NCBI GenBank assembly: GCA_016584305.1 | Contig: JACEEZ010024172.1 | Span: 262,126 to 326,125, forward strand | DNA from: Chionoecetes opilio | Taxonomy: Eukaryota; Arthropoda; Malacostraca; Decapoda; Majidae | Direction: 5' to 3' | Length of the DNA: 64,000 bases | In this document: positions 53,735 through 64,000 of the stretch, one piece after another | How the letters are laid out: each line of letters begins with the position of its first letter | How positions within the stretch are numbered: the stretch's first letter is position 1 | Notes under the pieces: generated by a model | Seen by the model: only the letters and a program-made list of their open reading frames with translations | The model's database searches: none | Told to the model about the DNA's origin: nothing | Position numbers and translations under genes: made by a program

Positions 53735-56700
53735 GAAGAAGAGAGAAGGTGGTGAGGCATTGGGGAGAGCTGTTGGAGTGGAAGTGCCAGGTGAGAGTAA
53801 GGCGATTGAGGTGGTTTGGGCACGTGAAGAAGAGAGAAGGTGGTGAGGCATTGGGGAGAGCTGTTGGAGTGGAAGTGCCAGGTGAGAGTAAGGCGATTGA
53901 GGTGGTTTGGGCACGTGAAGAAGAGAAAGGTGGTGAGGCATTGGGGAGAGCTGTTGGAGTGGAAGTGCCAGGTGAGAGTAAGGCGATTGAGGTGGTTTGG
54001 GCATGTGAAGAGGAGAGAAGGTGGTGAGGCATTGGGGAGAGCTGTTGGAGTGGAAGTGCCAGGTGAGAGTAAGGCGATTGAGGTGGTTTGGGCCCGTGAA
54101 GAAGAGAGAAGGTGGTGTGGCATTGGGGAGAGCTGTTGGAGTGGAAGTGCCAGGTGAGAGTAAGGCGATTGAGGTGGTTTGGGCCCGTGAAGAAGAGCGA
54201 AGGTGGTGAGGCATTGGGGAGAGCTGTTGGAGTGGAAGTGCCAGGTGAGAGTAAGGCGATTGAGGTGGTTTGGGCCCGTGAAGAAGAGAGAAGGTGGTGA
54301 GGCATTGGGGAGAGCTGTTGGAGTGGAAGTGCCAGGTGAGAGTAAGGCGATTGAGGTGGTTTGGGCCCGTGAAGAAGAGAGAAGGTGGTGAGGCATTGGG
54401 GAGAGCTGTTGGAGTGGAAGTGCCAGGTGAGAGTAAGGCGATTGAGGTGATTTGGGCACGTGAAGAAAAGAGAAGGTGGTGAGGCATTGGGGAGAGCTGT
54501 TGGAGTGGAAGTGCCAGGTGAGAGTAAGGCGATGGAGGTGGTTTGGGCCCGTGAAGAGGAGAGAAGGTGGTGAGAGCTGTTGGAGTGGAAGTGCCAGGTG
54601 AGAATAAGGCGATTGAGGTGGTTTGGGCACGTGAAGAGGAGAGAAGGTGGTGAGGCATTGGGGAGAGCTGTTGGAGTGGAAGTGCCAGGTGAGAGTAAGG
54701 CAATTGAGGTGGTTTGGGCATGTGAAGAGGAGAGAAGGTGGTGAGGCATTGGGGAGAGCTGTTAGAGTGGAAGTGCCAGGTGAGAGTAAGGCGATTGAGG
54801 TGGTTTGGGCATGTGAAGAGGAGAGAAGGTGGTGAGGCATTGGGGAGAGCTGTTGGAGTGGAAGTGCCAGGTGAGAGTAAGGCAATTGAGGTGGTTTGGG
54901 CATGTGAAGAGGAGAGAAGGTGGTGAGGCATTGGGGAGAGCTGTTGGAGTGGAAGTGCCAGGTGAGAGTAAGGCGATTGAGGTGGTTTGGGCAAGTGACG
55001 AGGAGAGAAGGTGGTGAGGCATTGGGGAGAGCTGTTGGAGTGGAAGTGCCAGGTGAGAGTAAGGCAATTGAGGTGGTTTGGGCATGTGACGAGGAGAGAA
55101 GGTGGTGAGGCATTGGGGAGAGCTGTTGGAGTGGAAGTGCCAGGTGAGAGTAAGGCAATTGAGGTGGTTTGGGCATGTGAAGAGGAGAGAAGGTGGTGAG
55201 GCATTGGGGAGAGCTGTTGGAGTGGAAGTGCCAGGTGAGAGTAAGGCGATTGAGGTGGTTTGGGCATGTGACGAGGAGAGAAGGTGGTGAGGCATTGGGG
55301 AGAGCTGTTGGAGTGGAAGTGCCAGGTGAGAGTAAGGCAATTGAGGTGGTTTGGGCATGTGAAGAGGAGAGAAGGTGGTGAGGCATTGGGGAGAGCTGTT
55401 GGAGTGGAAGTGCCAGGTGAGAGTAAGGTGATTGAGGTGGTTTGGGCCCGTGAAGAGAAGAGAAGGTGGTGAGGCATTGGGGAGAGCTGTTGGAGTGGAA
55501 GTGCCAGGTGAGAGTAAGGCGATTGAGGTGGTTTGGGCACGTGAAGAGGAGAGAAGGTGGTGAGGCATTGGGGAGAGCTGTTGGAGTGGAAGTGCCAGGT
55601 GAGAGTAAGGCAATTGAGGTGGTTTGGGCATGTGAAGAGGAGAGAAGGTGGTGAGGCATTGGGGAGAGCTGTTGGAGTGGAAGTGCCAGGTGAGAGTAAG
55701 GCGATTGAGGTTGTTTGGGCATGTGAAGAGGAGAGAAGGTGGTGAGGCATTGGGGAGAGCTGTTGGAGTGGAAGTGCCAGGTGAGAGTAAGGCAATTGAG
55801 GTGGTTTGGGCATGTGAAGAGGAGAGAAGGTGGTGAGGCATTGGGGAGAGCTGTTGGAGTGGAAGTGCCAGGTGAGAGTAAGGCGATTGAGGTGGTTTGG
55901 GCAAGTGACGAGGAGAGAAGGTGGTGAGGCATTGGGGAGAGCTGTTGGAGTGGAAGTGCCAGGTGAGAGTAAGGCAATTGAGGTGGTTTGGGCATGTGAC
56001 GAGGAGAGAAGGTGGTGAGGCATTGGGGAGAGCTGTTGGAGTGGAAGTGCCAGGTGAGAGTAAGGCAATTGAGGTGGTTTGGGCATGTGAAGAGGAGAGA
56101 AGGTGGTGAGGCATTGGGGAGAGCTGTTGGAGTGGAAGTGCCAGGTGAGAGTAAGGCGATTGAGGTGGTTTGGGCATGTGACGAGGAGAGAAGGTGGTGA
56201 GGCATTGGGGAGAGCTGTTGGAGTGGAAGTGCCAGGTGAGAGTAAGGCAATTGAGGTGGTTTGGGCATGTGAAGAGGAGAGAAGGTGGTGAGGCATTGGG
56301 GAGAGCTGTTGGAGTGGAAGTGCCAGGTGAGAGTAAGGCGATTGAGGTGGTTTGGGCATGTGAAGAGGAGAGAAGGTGGTGAGGCATTGGGGAGAGCTGT
56401 TGGAGTGGAAGTGCCAGGTGAGAGTAAGGCAATTGAGGTGGTTTGGGCATGTGAAGAGGAGAGAAGGTGGTGAGGCATTGGGGAGAGCTGTTGGAGTGGA
56501 AGTGCCAGGTGAGAGTAAGGCGATTGAGGTGGTTTGGGCATGTGACGAGGAGAGAAGGTGGTGAGGCATTGGGGAGAGCTGTTGGAGTGGAAGTGCCAGG
56601 TGAGAGTAAGGCAATTGAGGTGGTTTGGGCATGTGAAGAGGAGAGAAGGTGGTGAGGCATTGGGGAGAGCTGTTGGAGTGGAAGTGCCAGGTGAGAGTAA

Positions 56701-56955
56701 GGCGATTGAGGTGGTTTGAGACCGTGAAGAGGAGAGAAGGTGGTGAGGCATTGGGGAGAGCTGTTGGAGTGGAAGTGCCAGGTGAGAGTAAGGCGATTGA
56801 GGTGGTTTGGGCATGTGAAGAGGAGAGAAGGTGGTGAGGCATTGGGGAGAGCTGTTGGAGTGGAAGTGCCAGGTGAGAGTAAGGCGATTGAGGTGGTTTG
56901 GGCATGTGAAGAGGAGAGAAGGTGGTGAGGCATTGGGGAGAGCTGTTAGAGTGGA
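53735..56955 (+). repeat. 91-bp minisatellite derived from a LINE reverse-transcriptase C-terminus
   Basis: About 35 copies of a unit with gtgaggcattggggagagct, gttggagtggaagtgccagg and attgaggtggtttgggca. In one plus frame a unit encodes RVRRLRWFGHVKRREGG, contiguous with the LINE end at 56950. Variant units (ra/rg, Q/H, T/K) are not random: a block of six recurs 910 bp apart. Long open frames on the minus strand (up to 1,150 codons) arise because no frame of the unit has a stop there. Confidence 0.96.
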
Positions 56956-57113
56956 AGTGCCAGGTTGCCGTCCACAGGGCAGGCCAAGGAAGACATGGAG
57001 GCAGTGTGTTGAAGAGGATCTGGCAGCATTGGGCATTGAAGAAGCTGTGGCAATGGATAGAGATAGTTTGAAGCGTATCATCGACCATCTAACCTCATAA
57101 CATCATAAAATAC
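56950..57113 (+). mobile_element. LINE 3' end: reverse-transcriptase C-terminus that seeded the 91-bp array
   Basis: Plus-strand GRPRKTWRQCVEEDLAALGI then DRDSLKRIIDHLTS and stop (TAA) at about 57098-57100, the classic C-terminal motif of non-LTR retrotransposon ORF2. The upstream array unit encodes RVRRLRWFGHVKRREGG, the motif preceding it in intact elements. Confidence 0.88.
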
Positions 57114-57531
57114 AATGGGAAAATCTGATGTTAAACAGAAAGAAGAAGAAGAAAAAGAAGCAAGACTGACAGCAGAAGTATCCATTTGCACCTACCTGTC
57201 CCTGCCCCTCACTCTCACATCCTCCCGTCTTCTCACTCTTACATCCCCTCTCTCCCTCACACACTCCAACACTCTATCCTCCTATTCAAAACTGGCTCAT
57301 CCTCTCACACTTCAAGTATCTATTTTTATTCTTATATAACCTTCTTGTCATCTCACTCTAACCCATCCTCTTCATGTGTCCAAACCATCTCAGAGTACTG
57401 TTTCATCACTCAAAACACTTGAAACTTCACTCCCTCTCCCTTACAAGTCATACCAAACCTTCCTGCTGCACAGACCATTATATATAGCAAAGGAAAGAAC
57501 TGGATCCGCAACACAATGATACCAGACTCAC
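57114..57531. other. intron stretch without recognised features
   Basis: C-rich then mixed sequence; nothing identified. Confidence 0.5.
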
Positions 57532-57687
57532 CTTCACCAGCCAGTACAAGTTAGCGGCTACGTTGATCAGGTGTGGAATGACGGCCAGGATGACGGAGGC
57601 GTGGAGGGAGTGGAGCAGCTCATCCACACACAAGCCCAGGCCTGCGATGGCTCCCCGCGACGTCACACTGGATTCATGGCCGAGCAA
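57532..57687 (-). CDS. htt: huntingtin window exon 4
   Basis: Exactly 52 codons, phase 0 at both ends. Donor AAG/GTGAGT, acceptor TTCGCCAG. Begins LLGHESSVTSRGAIAGL and ends LYWLVK, corresponding to human LKDESSVTCK and SSYWLVR. The next intron contains the 91-bp LINE-derived array. Confidence 0.95.
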
Positions 57688-58192
57688 CTGGCGAAAGGAA
57701 TGTCTCTATTAAGCTTCATTAACACATATATTCCTGTAATGCTGCAATAACTCCCTGTGTTTTTATAGTGCTTCCATAACCTACTGTAGCCTCTTTCTGA
57801 AATATATATATTTGTTTACATTTGTGCCTATAGCGCCTGCATGCAGTGAGCTCCAGGGGTGGGATGGTAGGCCCTGGAGGTTCACTTGAGGGCTGTGATG
57901 GTTGGTCCTCGCCCGTGGTGGCGCAGGCAGGATTTTTATAGTGACGCCTGTGATTAGAGGCTCATGCCGCCCCCTGTGTCCTCCGATGCACTCCCAATCG
58001 AAGGTAGAGTTAATGGGCAGCATGTGGGTGTTCTTAGGCCACTCGACGGTGCAGAAAGATTTTAAGTGGATTTTGGTTCTCATCGGGGATATAACACTGG
58101 TCACCGAGAATGCCACTCGGAGACGCTAACCACTCTGCTACCGCCTCCCCATTCCTTCATAACCCTTCTTAACACATAGACTCAGCACTAAC
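57688..58192. other. intron stretch without recognised features
   Basis: Nothing identified; frames present do not match huntingtin or a known family. Confidence 0.5.
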
Positions 58193-58377
58193 CTTACACA
58201 GTATCTCAAGGAGGGAGGAGATGGCCAGACTGGGCCGGCCGAAGTCGTTGTACTGGCCGCAGCTGTGCACCAGGCTGGCCCGGACGTACTGGCCGATCAC
58301 CATGGCGACGCTGGCCCCTATCTGAGGGTCCGAGTGGCTGTGGAAGCGTAGGATGTCGTCTATGTGTTGCTGGAGGT
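58193..58377 (-). CDS. htt: huntingtin window exon 3
   Basis: Phase 1 in, phase 0 out. Donor AAG/GTTAGT, acceptor CCTTCCAG. The peptide contains HIDDILRFHSHSDPQIGASV, matching the human N-HEAT segment with DILNYIDHGDPQVRGA, and ends ISSLLEILCK. Joins exon 2 by completing a GAC codon. Confidence 0.94.
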
Positions 58378-58423
58378 CTGGAAGGAATAGAAAGTGGATG
58401 ATATTACCGAGAGTAGATCAATA

Positions 58424-58490
58424 GAACATAAAGAACATAAGAAATATACAAGAGGCTGTGAGACTTCCACATGGTAGTTCATGTCTATTT
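58424..58490. repeat. dispersed 'aagaacataaga' repeat, diverged copy
   Basis: aacataaagaacataagaaa, acaagaggctgtgagacttc and cacatgg. Confidence 0.5.
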
Positions 58491-58553
58491 ACTTGTCTAT
58501 TGTCTTTACTTTCTCTATTTATCATCTATTGACTTGACTCAAACTGACATGTA

Positions 58554-58881
58554 CAGCCAAATTCCCAACATCCGACCTCCAAACATCCGACTTGTCCAAA
58601 CAACCAACTTTTTTCACCACCACATTGTCTTGTTTTGGCCATTTATTTTACTTCGTTTTTTAGTTTTTTTTTTATAGAAAACATTGATTTGTGGCTTTAT
58701 TTATGCATGAATTTTACTTTCGCGTATACCACTGGATCGGCCTTCAAGAGCTGCATCTTTTATGTTCTATACCATTTTGTCCTTACGTTTATGGTTACTG
58801 TGATATCCGAACATCCGACTATTCCAAAATTATCCGACCTACCTTCGGTCCCCCCCAGGTCGGATAATTAATACTTAGCTG
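58554..58881. mobile_element. TA-flanked TIR MITE (family D), copy 2
   Basis: Same ends and over 90% identical along its length to the copy at 26541; TA flanks intact. Confidence 0.9.
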
Positions 58882-58985
58882 TATATTTGAAGAGGTTGAG
58901 GCAATGGATAGAGATAGTTGGAAACATATCATTGACTGCCTAACCTCGGAAAATTTGACATTGAACAGAATGATAATGATGATAC
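58882..58985 (+). mobile_element. LINE 3' end fragment, same family as 56950
   Basis: gaagaggttgaggcaatgga, tagagatagttggaaacata and actgcctaacctc match the end of the family; begins exactly at the right end of a family D MITE. Confidence 0.78.
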
Positions 58986-59054
58986 TGACGTGTTTATTGT
59001 GATGATTGAAGAGACTCATGCCCAATCCCATAAGGCTCCAAGCTCACCTCTCGC

Positions 59055-60145
59055 CCACCTCCTCCCCTCACTACAACAAGGTTAAAACACACTCACCCAC
59101 CTCCTCCCCTCACCACAAGGCTAAACACACTCACCCACCTCCTCCCCTCACCACAAGGCTAAACACACTCACCCACCTCCTCCCCTCACCACAAGGCTAA
59201 ACACACTCACCCACCTCCTCCCCTCACCACAAGGCTAAACACACTCACCCACCTCCTCCCCTCACCACAAGGCTAAACACACTCGCCCACCTCCTCCCCT
59301 CACCACAAGGCTAAACACACTCGCCCTCCTCCTCCCCTCACCACAAGGCTAAACACACTCACCCACCTCCTCCCCTCACCACAAGGCTAAAACACACTCG
59401 CCCACCTCCTCCCCTCACCACAAGGCTAAACACACTCGCCCACCTCTCCCCTCACCACAAGGCTAAACACACTCCCCTCCTCCCCTCACCACAAGGCTAA
59501 ACACACTCGCCCACCTCCTCCCCTCACCACAAGGCTAAACACTCACCCACCTCCTCCCCTCACCACAAGGCTAAACACACTCGCCCTCCTCCTCCCCTCA
59601 CCACAAGGCTAAACACACTCGCCCTCTCCTCCTCCCCTCACCACAAGGCTAAACACACTCACCCACCTCCTCCCCTCACCACAAGGCTAAACACACTCAC
59701 CCCCCTCCTCCCCTCACCACAAGGCTAAACACACTCGCCCTCTCCTCCCCTCACCACAAGGCTAAACACACTCACCCACCTCCTCCCCTCACCACAAGGC
59801 TAAACACACTCGCCCACCTCCTCCCCTCACCACAAGGCTAAACACACTCGCCCTCCTCCTCCCCTCACCACAAGGCTAAACACACACGCCCACCTCCTCC
59901 CCTCACCACAAGGCTAAACACACTCGCCCTCCTCCTCCTCTCACCACAAGGCTAAACACACTCGCCCTCCTCCTCCCCTCACCACAAGGCTAAACACACT
60001 CACCCACCTCCTCCCCTCACCACAAGGCTAAACACACTCGCCCACCTCCTCCCCTCACCACAAGGCTAAACACACTCGCCCACCTCCTCCCCTCACCACA
60101 AGGCTAAACACACTCACCCTCCTCCTCCCCTCACAACAAGGTTAA
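59055..60145. repeat. 38-bp minisatellite at exon 2 donor side
   Basis: About 28 copies of cacccacctcctcccctcac plus cacaaggctaaacacact; the last unit is split by the MITE at 60146 and continues to the exon 2 donor (actcac). Confidence 0.96.
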
Positions 60146-60352
60146 CCCCATCACGCCGAGATCTTTCCTTTGCTATAAAAAATTGTCTGCTGTTCACCAT
60201 AAAATAACGAAAAGTAACTAAATAAACCAAATTAGTTAGTGGACAAGGATACTAAGCAGGTCATACCTATAAAATATTGCTTATACTAGTCACTAAAAAT
60301 TGTCTCATGGTGGCTAAATTACGATGAAAATTACGTTCCGGGTCTCAAAGGG
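60146..60352. mobile_element. TTAA MITE (family A) inserted into a 38-bp minisatellite unit
   Basis: TTAA at 60142-60145 and 60353-60356; ends ccccatcacgccgagatct / gggtctcaaaggg. The flanking sequence (acaagg / acgcactcaccc) rejoins into one unit of the array at 59055-60145. Confidence 0.9.
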
Positions 60353-60366
60353 TTAAACGCACTCAC

Positions 60367-60595
60367 CCGTCTCCCCCACAGCATCTATGAAGAGTGGTAG
60401 TGACAGCACAGAGGGCATCACCATCCCGGCCAGACCCACACAGTTCAGGGCCAACACCTTCACGCTGACCCTGACAGTACGGTCCGGCACCAGCGACCCC
60501 AGGTGACCCGACAGCAGGAAAGAGGAGGCCAGGTGACGCACTAGGTACTTCACGGGTAATTCTTCATCCAGAAAGGTGCCGATTGATCCATTGGC
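60367..60595 (-). CDS. htt: huntingtin window exon 2
   Basis: Encodes 76 codons, phase 0 in and phase 1 out, with donor G/GTGAGT and acceptor ATCACAG. The peptide contains VPDRTVRVSVKVLALNCVG, almost identical to the human segment at the start of the second block of N-HEAT repeats after the disordered linker. The preceding LVRHLASSFLLSG also matches. A 38-bp minisatellite ending in a MITE lies just downstream and a (GA)n tract just upstream. Confidence 0.95.
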
Positions 60596-60639
60596 CTGTG
60601 ATGGATGAGATTAGCTTGGATTTATGGGGGGAGGGGGGG

Positions 60640-60805
60640 GGGGTCAGAAGGAGAGAGGAGGAGAGAGAGAGAGAAGACGAGAGAGAGAGAGAGAGGAAGA
60701 AGACGAGAGGACGAGAGAGAGAGAGCGAGAGAGGGAGAGAGAGGAGGAGAGGAGAGAGAGAGAGGGAGAGGGAGAGAGGAGAGAGAGGGGAGAGGGAGCG
60801 AGAGC

Positions 60806-60892
<87 letters not shown>
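60640..60892. repeat. (GA)n compound microsatellite at exon 2 acceptor side
   Basis: AG-rich with gaggag and gcgag interruptions. Confidence 0.95.
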
Positions 60893-61124
60893 CACATACC
60901 TGAAATCCCTCTAAAATACATGCAAGTATATTTTTACAAAAAGAAAATTGGTCTTTTTTCTTTTTTTTGCCCTTGCCCTTATAATGTACAGAAAGACAAA
61001 TAATAAAATAAGAAAAATAATAATAAGCTCTAAGTACAAAGGAGAATATCCCTTGAGAATATCATCCATCCTTTTGCATTCTATTATTCTTAGGGTCTAT
61101 AAAAATCCCCGTGCTTCATCTTGC
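60893..61124. other. intron between exons 1 and 2, nothing recognised
   Basis: T- and A-rich sequence without features. Confidence 0.5.
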
Positions 61125-61277
61125 CTTATCAAAAGAGACTTGCTTCTCCTCCATGGACTTGCTGCGTGTAAAGGAGGTCACGCGCTGGCGGGTGCTTCCG
61201 CTTGTCCCGGCCGCCGCCGTGCTTCTCGCTGCCGCCGCTCAGGTTGATCTCCCCGCGCCCCAGCAGCAACGAGGTGT
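61125..61277 (-). CDS. htt: huntingtin window exon 1 (candidate; frame unresolved)
   Basis: This GC-rich island has a good acceptor on the minus strand (pyrimidine tract then CATGGCAG ending at 61278) and a GC-type donor AAG/GCAAGA at 61124. It would precede exon 2 and correspond to the low-complexity linker of huntingtin, which aligns poorly between phyla. The frame is broken. The 5' part reads well as RGEINLSGGSEKHGGG, while the 3' part reads well in another frame as VTSFTRSKSMEEKQVSFDK, the only frame ending in phase 0 as exon 2 requires; that frame has a TGA early in the exon. Either one indel separates the halves or a weak donor (CAA/GTCCAT) ends the first frame. Confidence 0.5.
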
Positions 61278-61640
61278 CTGCCATGGGAAGGGAGGATGTA
61301 GGCTATATTTTTAACGAGTCTCAACAGTCTAAACGTGAATTCTTTGTACGTGGGTGTAGACTATATATTTCTAACGAGTCTTAACGTGAACATTTCTGTA
61401 CGCACTAAAGATACAAGTTAAAACGGCAAGCCAAGATGTGACTAGGGCAGGAAGGGAGGAGGTAGGCTGTATGTTTCTAAGTCTTGTATATTTGTCTTGC
61501 ATGTCTCTGTATTTTCTAAGACTGTATTTCTAATGAGACTTAATGTGAATTCTCTGTTTGCACTAAAGATACAAGTTAAACCAGCAAGCAAAGATGTGTT
61601 TACGATAGGAAGAAAGGGTATAGACCATATTGCTAACTAG
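61278..61640. repeat. about 120-bp degenerate repeats carrying the exon 1 acceptor flank
   Basis: gggaagggaggatgtaggct (61284) recurs as ggaagggaggaggtaggctg (61450); aacgagtcttaacgtgaa-type motifs recur near 61313, 61372 and 61540. Confidence 0.75.
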
Positions 61641-61646
61641 TCTTAA

Positions 61647-63376
61647 GGGGAGAGTCCGCCGTGCAAATATGAAAATTATTTTTTTAAATACGAATTTGAG
61701 TTATATGGTCTACTAGCCGAAAAGCCGCCCTCCGGGCGGACTTTTTGGCTAGTCTTTCTGGAGAGTCTGGAGAGTCTAGTCTTCTAGACTCTCCAGATAG
61801 CCCCTTCTAACTTTCCTGAAATCATGGATGTAGAAATGTATGTATTCCCCCCACCCATTACCCATCACCCCCCACCCATTCACTCACCCATTACCCATCA
61901 CCACACACCCATTCACTCACCCATTACCCATCACCCCCCACCTATTCCCTCACCCATCACCCATTCACTCACCCATCACCCCACACCCATTACCCATCAC
62001 CCAACCCATTCACTCACCCATTACCCATCACCCTACATCAAGGTTTCCTCAATTCTCGCAACCCACTTTTTTTTACACAATTCTCGCTAATAGGCTACTA
62101 AAAATAAAAATAAATAAAAAGTGATCGGATCATCCCCAAAGTGGCCTTAAAATGTTCCCCTGGTCGATCTGGTTCCAAAACTGTGCCATATGATGGGATT
62201 GCGCCACTGGGGGCGGAACCTACCGCGGACACACAGACAGACACACACACACACAGACACACTTTCGCTTATATTATTATAGATGGCAACACCCTATCTT
62301 TGGCTTTCGAGTGGTGGATTTTTTTTCGGTCGGACATAAATTTAAATGCCCATAGCGAGGGGCATTTGAACTTTCAAAACTTGTAAAATAAATTTTTTTA
62401 AATAAAAAAAAAATTTGGATAATTTTCCCATATATCAAAACTAAGCCTTTAAAAAAAAAAAACCCAACAATCTTCAGGTTGAAGTTTGTTACCCAGGTAA
62501 CAATTCTGGAACACAATTTTGGATATGAAAAGTGCAACCTGTTCACTAAAATTTTTGGAACAAATGTATACATCCAAAAAGGACTAGAAAAGAGAAAAGA
62601 GAAGAATTACACAGAAGAAGACAATAAACAAGAAGAGGAAGACAGACAAAGGAATTCCAACCGAAAGCTAGGCACCTGGTGAATTTTGATCGAACCTTGC
62701 AACAATGAGGGGCGTGGCGCGCCCTGACACCCTCGCCTTTGAGCGATTAATTAATACCTTTATAAGGGGGGACAAGGTGCCAGATCCTTTTATGCATGCA
62801 TTGATATGTGATTACTGATCCCATAAAATTCATATGAAAGTACCTTCGCTGGAGCGCAGAAACTTTAGCAAAACTTCAAACGCGTTTTTCTCAAAACTAG
62901 TATAAAATGAACATAAAATTATTCTCTGCTTTTATTTTTGGCACGATTTTCACGAAACTTTAGGACACACAAAATCAAATATCGCAGAAAAATCTGTTTT
63001 TTTTTTGTTTTTTTTAAAGGCTTAGTTTTGATATATGGGAAAATTATCCTAAAAAATTTCAATTTTTTTTTTTTTTTACAATTTTTTAAAAGTTTTTTCG
63101 AAAAAGATTTTCCAAAAAACAACAGGACAAATTGTTAGAATAACAATGAATTATCAGATGCGCATGTCACAAGGAAATCGGTCAAAAAATGGCTGAGAAG
63201 AAGCAATTCAAAATTTCATCAAAAACCGAAAAAATAATTTTCCTTAAATTTTTCAAATTTTTCCTATCATCTGATCAGCTTGAAATGTTCATGTGATAAC
63301 AAGGGTACTAATATACACAACATATAAATTATTCATGACCGTAGATGCAATCTTTAATTCACGGCAGACTCTCCCC
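61647..63376. mobile_element. 1.73-kb TTAA-flanked element with piggyBac-type termini
   Basis: Terminal inverted repeats GGGGAGAGTCCGCCGTG (61647) and CACGGCAGACTCTCCCC (ending 63376) are bounded by TTAA on both sides. The empty-site sequence gtcttaatgtgaattctctg resembles the local repeats around 61400-61560. Inside are an internal inverted repeat (about 62410-62455 with 63015-63060), an acccattcactcacccatt-type simple repeat (61850-62035) and fragments of another MITE. No intact transposase is visible; non-autonomous. Confidence 0.88.
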
Positions 63377-63433
63377 TTAATGTGAATTCTCTGACTCACT
63401 ATAAATACAAATTAAAACAACAATTTTCAACTA

Positions 63434-63662
63434 CCGTCAATAACACTATAGTCGCTACTGCACTAATGTCGCCAGGCGCAATATATTACAAATTTTAGCA
63501 TCACTACAGACTTGTATGTGCCACTGAAGACAACTACATAATAATTATGAACTACTGTGCATGCCTCTTCAGTGATACATAAAAGTCTGTAGTGATGCTA
63601 ACATTTGTAACATATGGCGCCTGGCAACATAAGTGCAGTGGCGACTATAGTGTTATTGACGG
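63434..63662. mobile_element. TIR MITE (family H), short 229-bp palindromic form
   Basis: ccgtcaataacactatagtc / gactatagtgttattgacgg with TA on both sides; nearly a complete palindrome (tgtatgtgccactgaagac / cttcagtgatacataaaag in the middle). Confidence 0.9.
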
Positions 63663-63809
63663 TAGGACCGTTTTTAAGGAAGCATTACAAATATAATGTA
63701 AGTATAGATCTAATGCCGGGCTTTAAAAGCATATAAACAGCACAAAAATCTGTCCCTTACCTAATATTTATCCTGCATAGATATAATGCCACACTTAAAA
63801 AAACATATA

Positions 63810-64000
63810 CAGTAAAACCTCTCATATTCAGACTAATTGAGTCAAGGAGTGGTCCGAGTAATGCAAGGATCCGAATAATGGGGGGATTATATATGGGGGT
63901 ATATGTATAATAAAAAATAAAAAATAAATAAATAAAAAAATCTAGGTATATATATATATGGCTGGGAAATTTCGACCCCTTAAAAAAAAAAAAAAAAAAA
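63810..64000. mobile_element. TIR MITE (family F), copy 2, cut by window edge
   Basis: Starts after TA with cagtaaaacctctcatattc and runs through aatttcgacccctt in the opposite orientation to the copy at 31310. Confidence 0.85.

Noticed and set aside
53749..56928. Dozens of 62-codon plus-strand frames starting MVRHWGELLEWKC
   Set aside because: One frame of each 91-bp unit; they reflect the LINE-derived repeat, not separate genes.
53629..57088. Minus-strand open frames of 1,150 and 1,142 codons
   Set aside because: They are translations of a 91-bp tandem repeat whose minus strand lacks stops in every frame; composition is Ser/Pro/Leu/His from the repeat and the same sequence is open in several frames. 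No domain seen.
62277..62573. 98-codon minus frame in the 1.73-kb TTAA element
   Set aside because: AT-rich, Phe/Lys-rich, no transposase motif such as the piggyBac DDD region.

Overview
This is a eukaryotic window: spliced coding sequence on the minus strand is embedded in very large, repeat-choked introns. The gene is huntingtin (htt). I recognise 33 coding exons plus one candidate, read right to left from 61277 to 214. They match, in order and without gaps, the middle half of the animal huntingtin protein: from the segment around the human VPDRDVRVSVK motif to the segment around the human RVPPLVWKLGWSP motif. About 5.4 kb of the 64 kb is coding (about 1,790 codons). The N-terminal part (17-residue start, polyQ region, first HEAT repeats) lies beyond the right edge, and the last C-HEAT exons lie beyond the left edge. 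All junctions between the 33 confident exons are GT-AG with matching phase except one (exon 33 to 34), where a one-base deletion in a homopolymer is the likely cause.

The organism is probably a decapod crustacean. This is an inference: the protein is an invertebrate huntingtin, micro- and minisatellites are extremely dense, and there are LINE tails made of a tandem 'aactaggtaaatac' motif and a dispersed 'aagaacataaga' repeat, both of which I associate with decapods from memory.

Layout: 1-3.1 kb, exons 34-32 with terminal-inverted-repeat (TIR) elements; 3.1-11.2 kb, the largest intron, holding a complete non-autonomous hAT element, composite TIR/SINE elements and an intronless CCDC25-like retrocopy with a downstream KH-like reading frame; 11.2-24.6 kb, exons 31-22; 24.6-32.8 kb, exons 21-18; 33.0-35.8 kb, a 20-bp minisatellite; 35.9-48.3 kb, exons 17-7; 48.3-57.1 kb, three large arrays around exons 6 and 5; 57.5-61.3 kb, exons 4-1; 61.3-64 kb, an upstream intron with a 1.73-kb TTAA-flanked element.

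The most unusual property is that many intronic duplications and minisatellites were copied from the exon/intron junctions themselves. At no fewer than ten junctions the repeats carry a copy of the splice donor or acceptor, often with adjacent codons. The clearest is exon 16: about 16 tandem intronic copies of its last 11-12 codons plus donor. A second theme is nested insertion. MITEs sit inside arrays, inside LINEs and inside each other, often with readable target duplications, so relative ages can be ordered. I saw no rRNA or tRNA gene, CRISPR array, promoter or bacterial-type feature.
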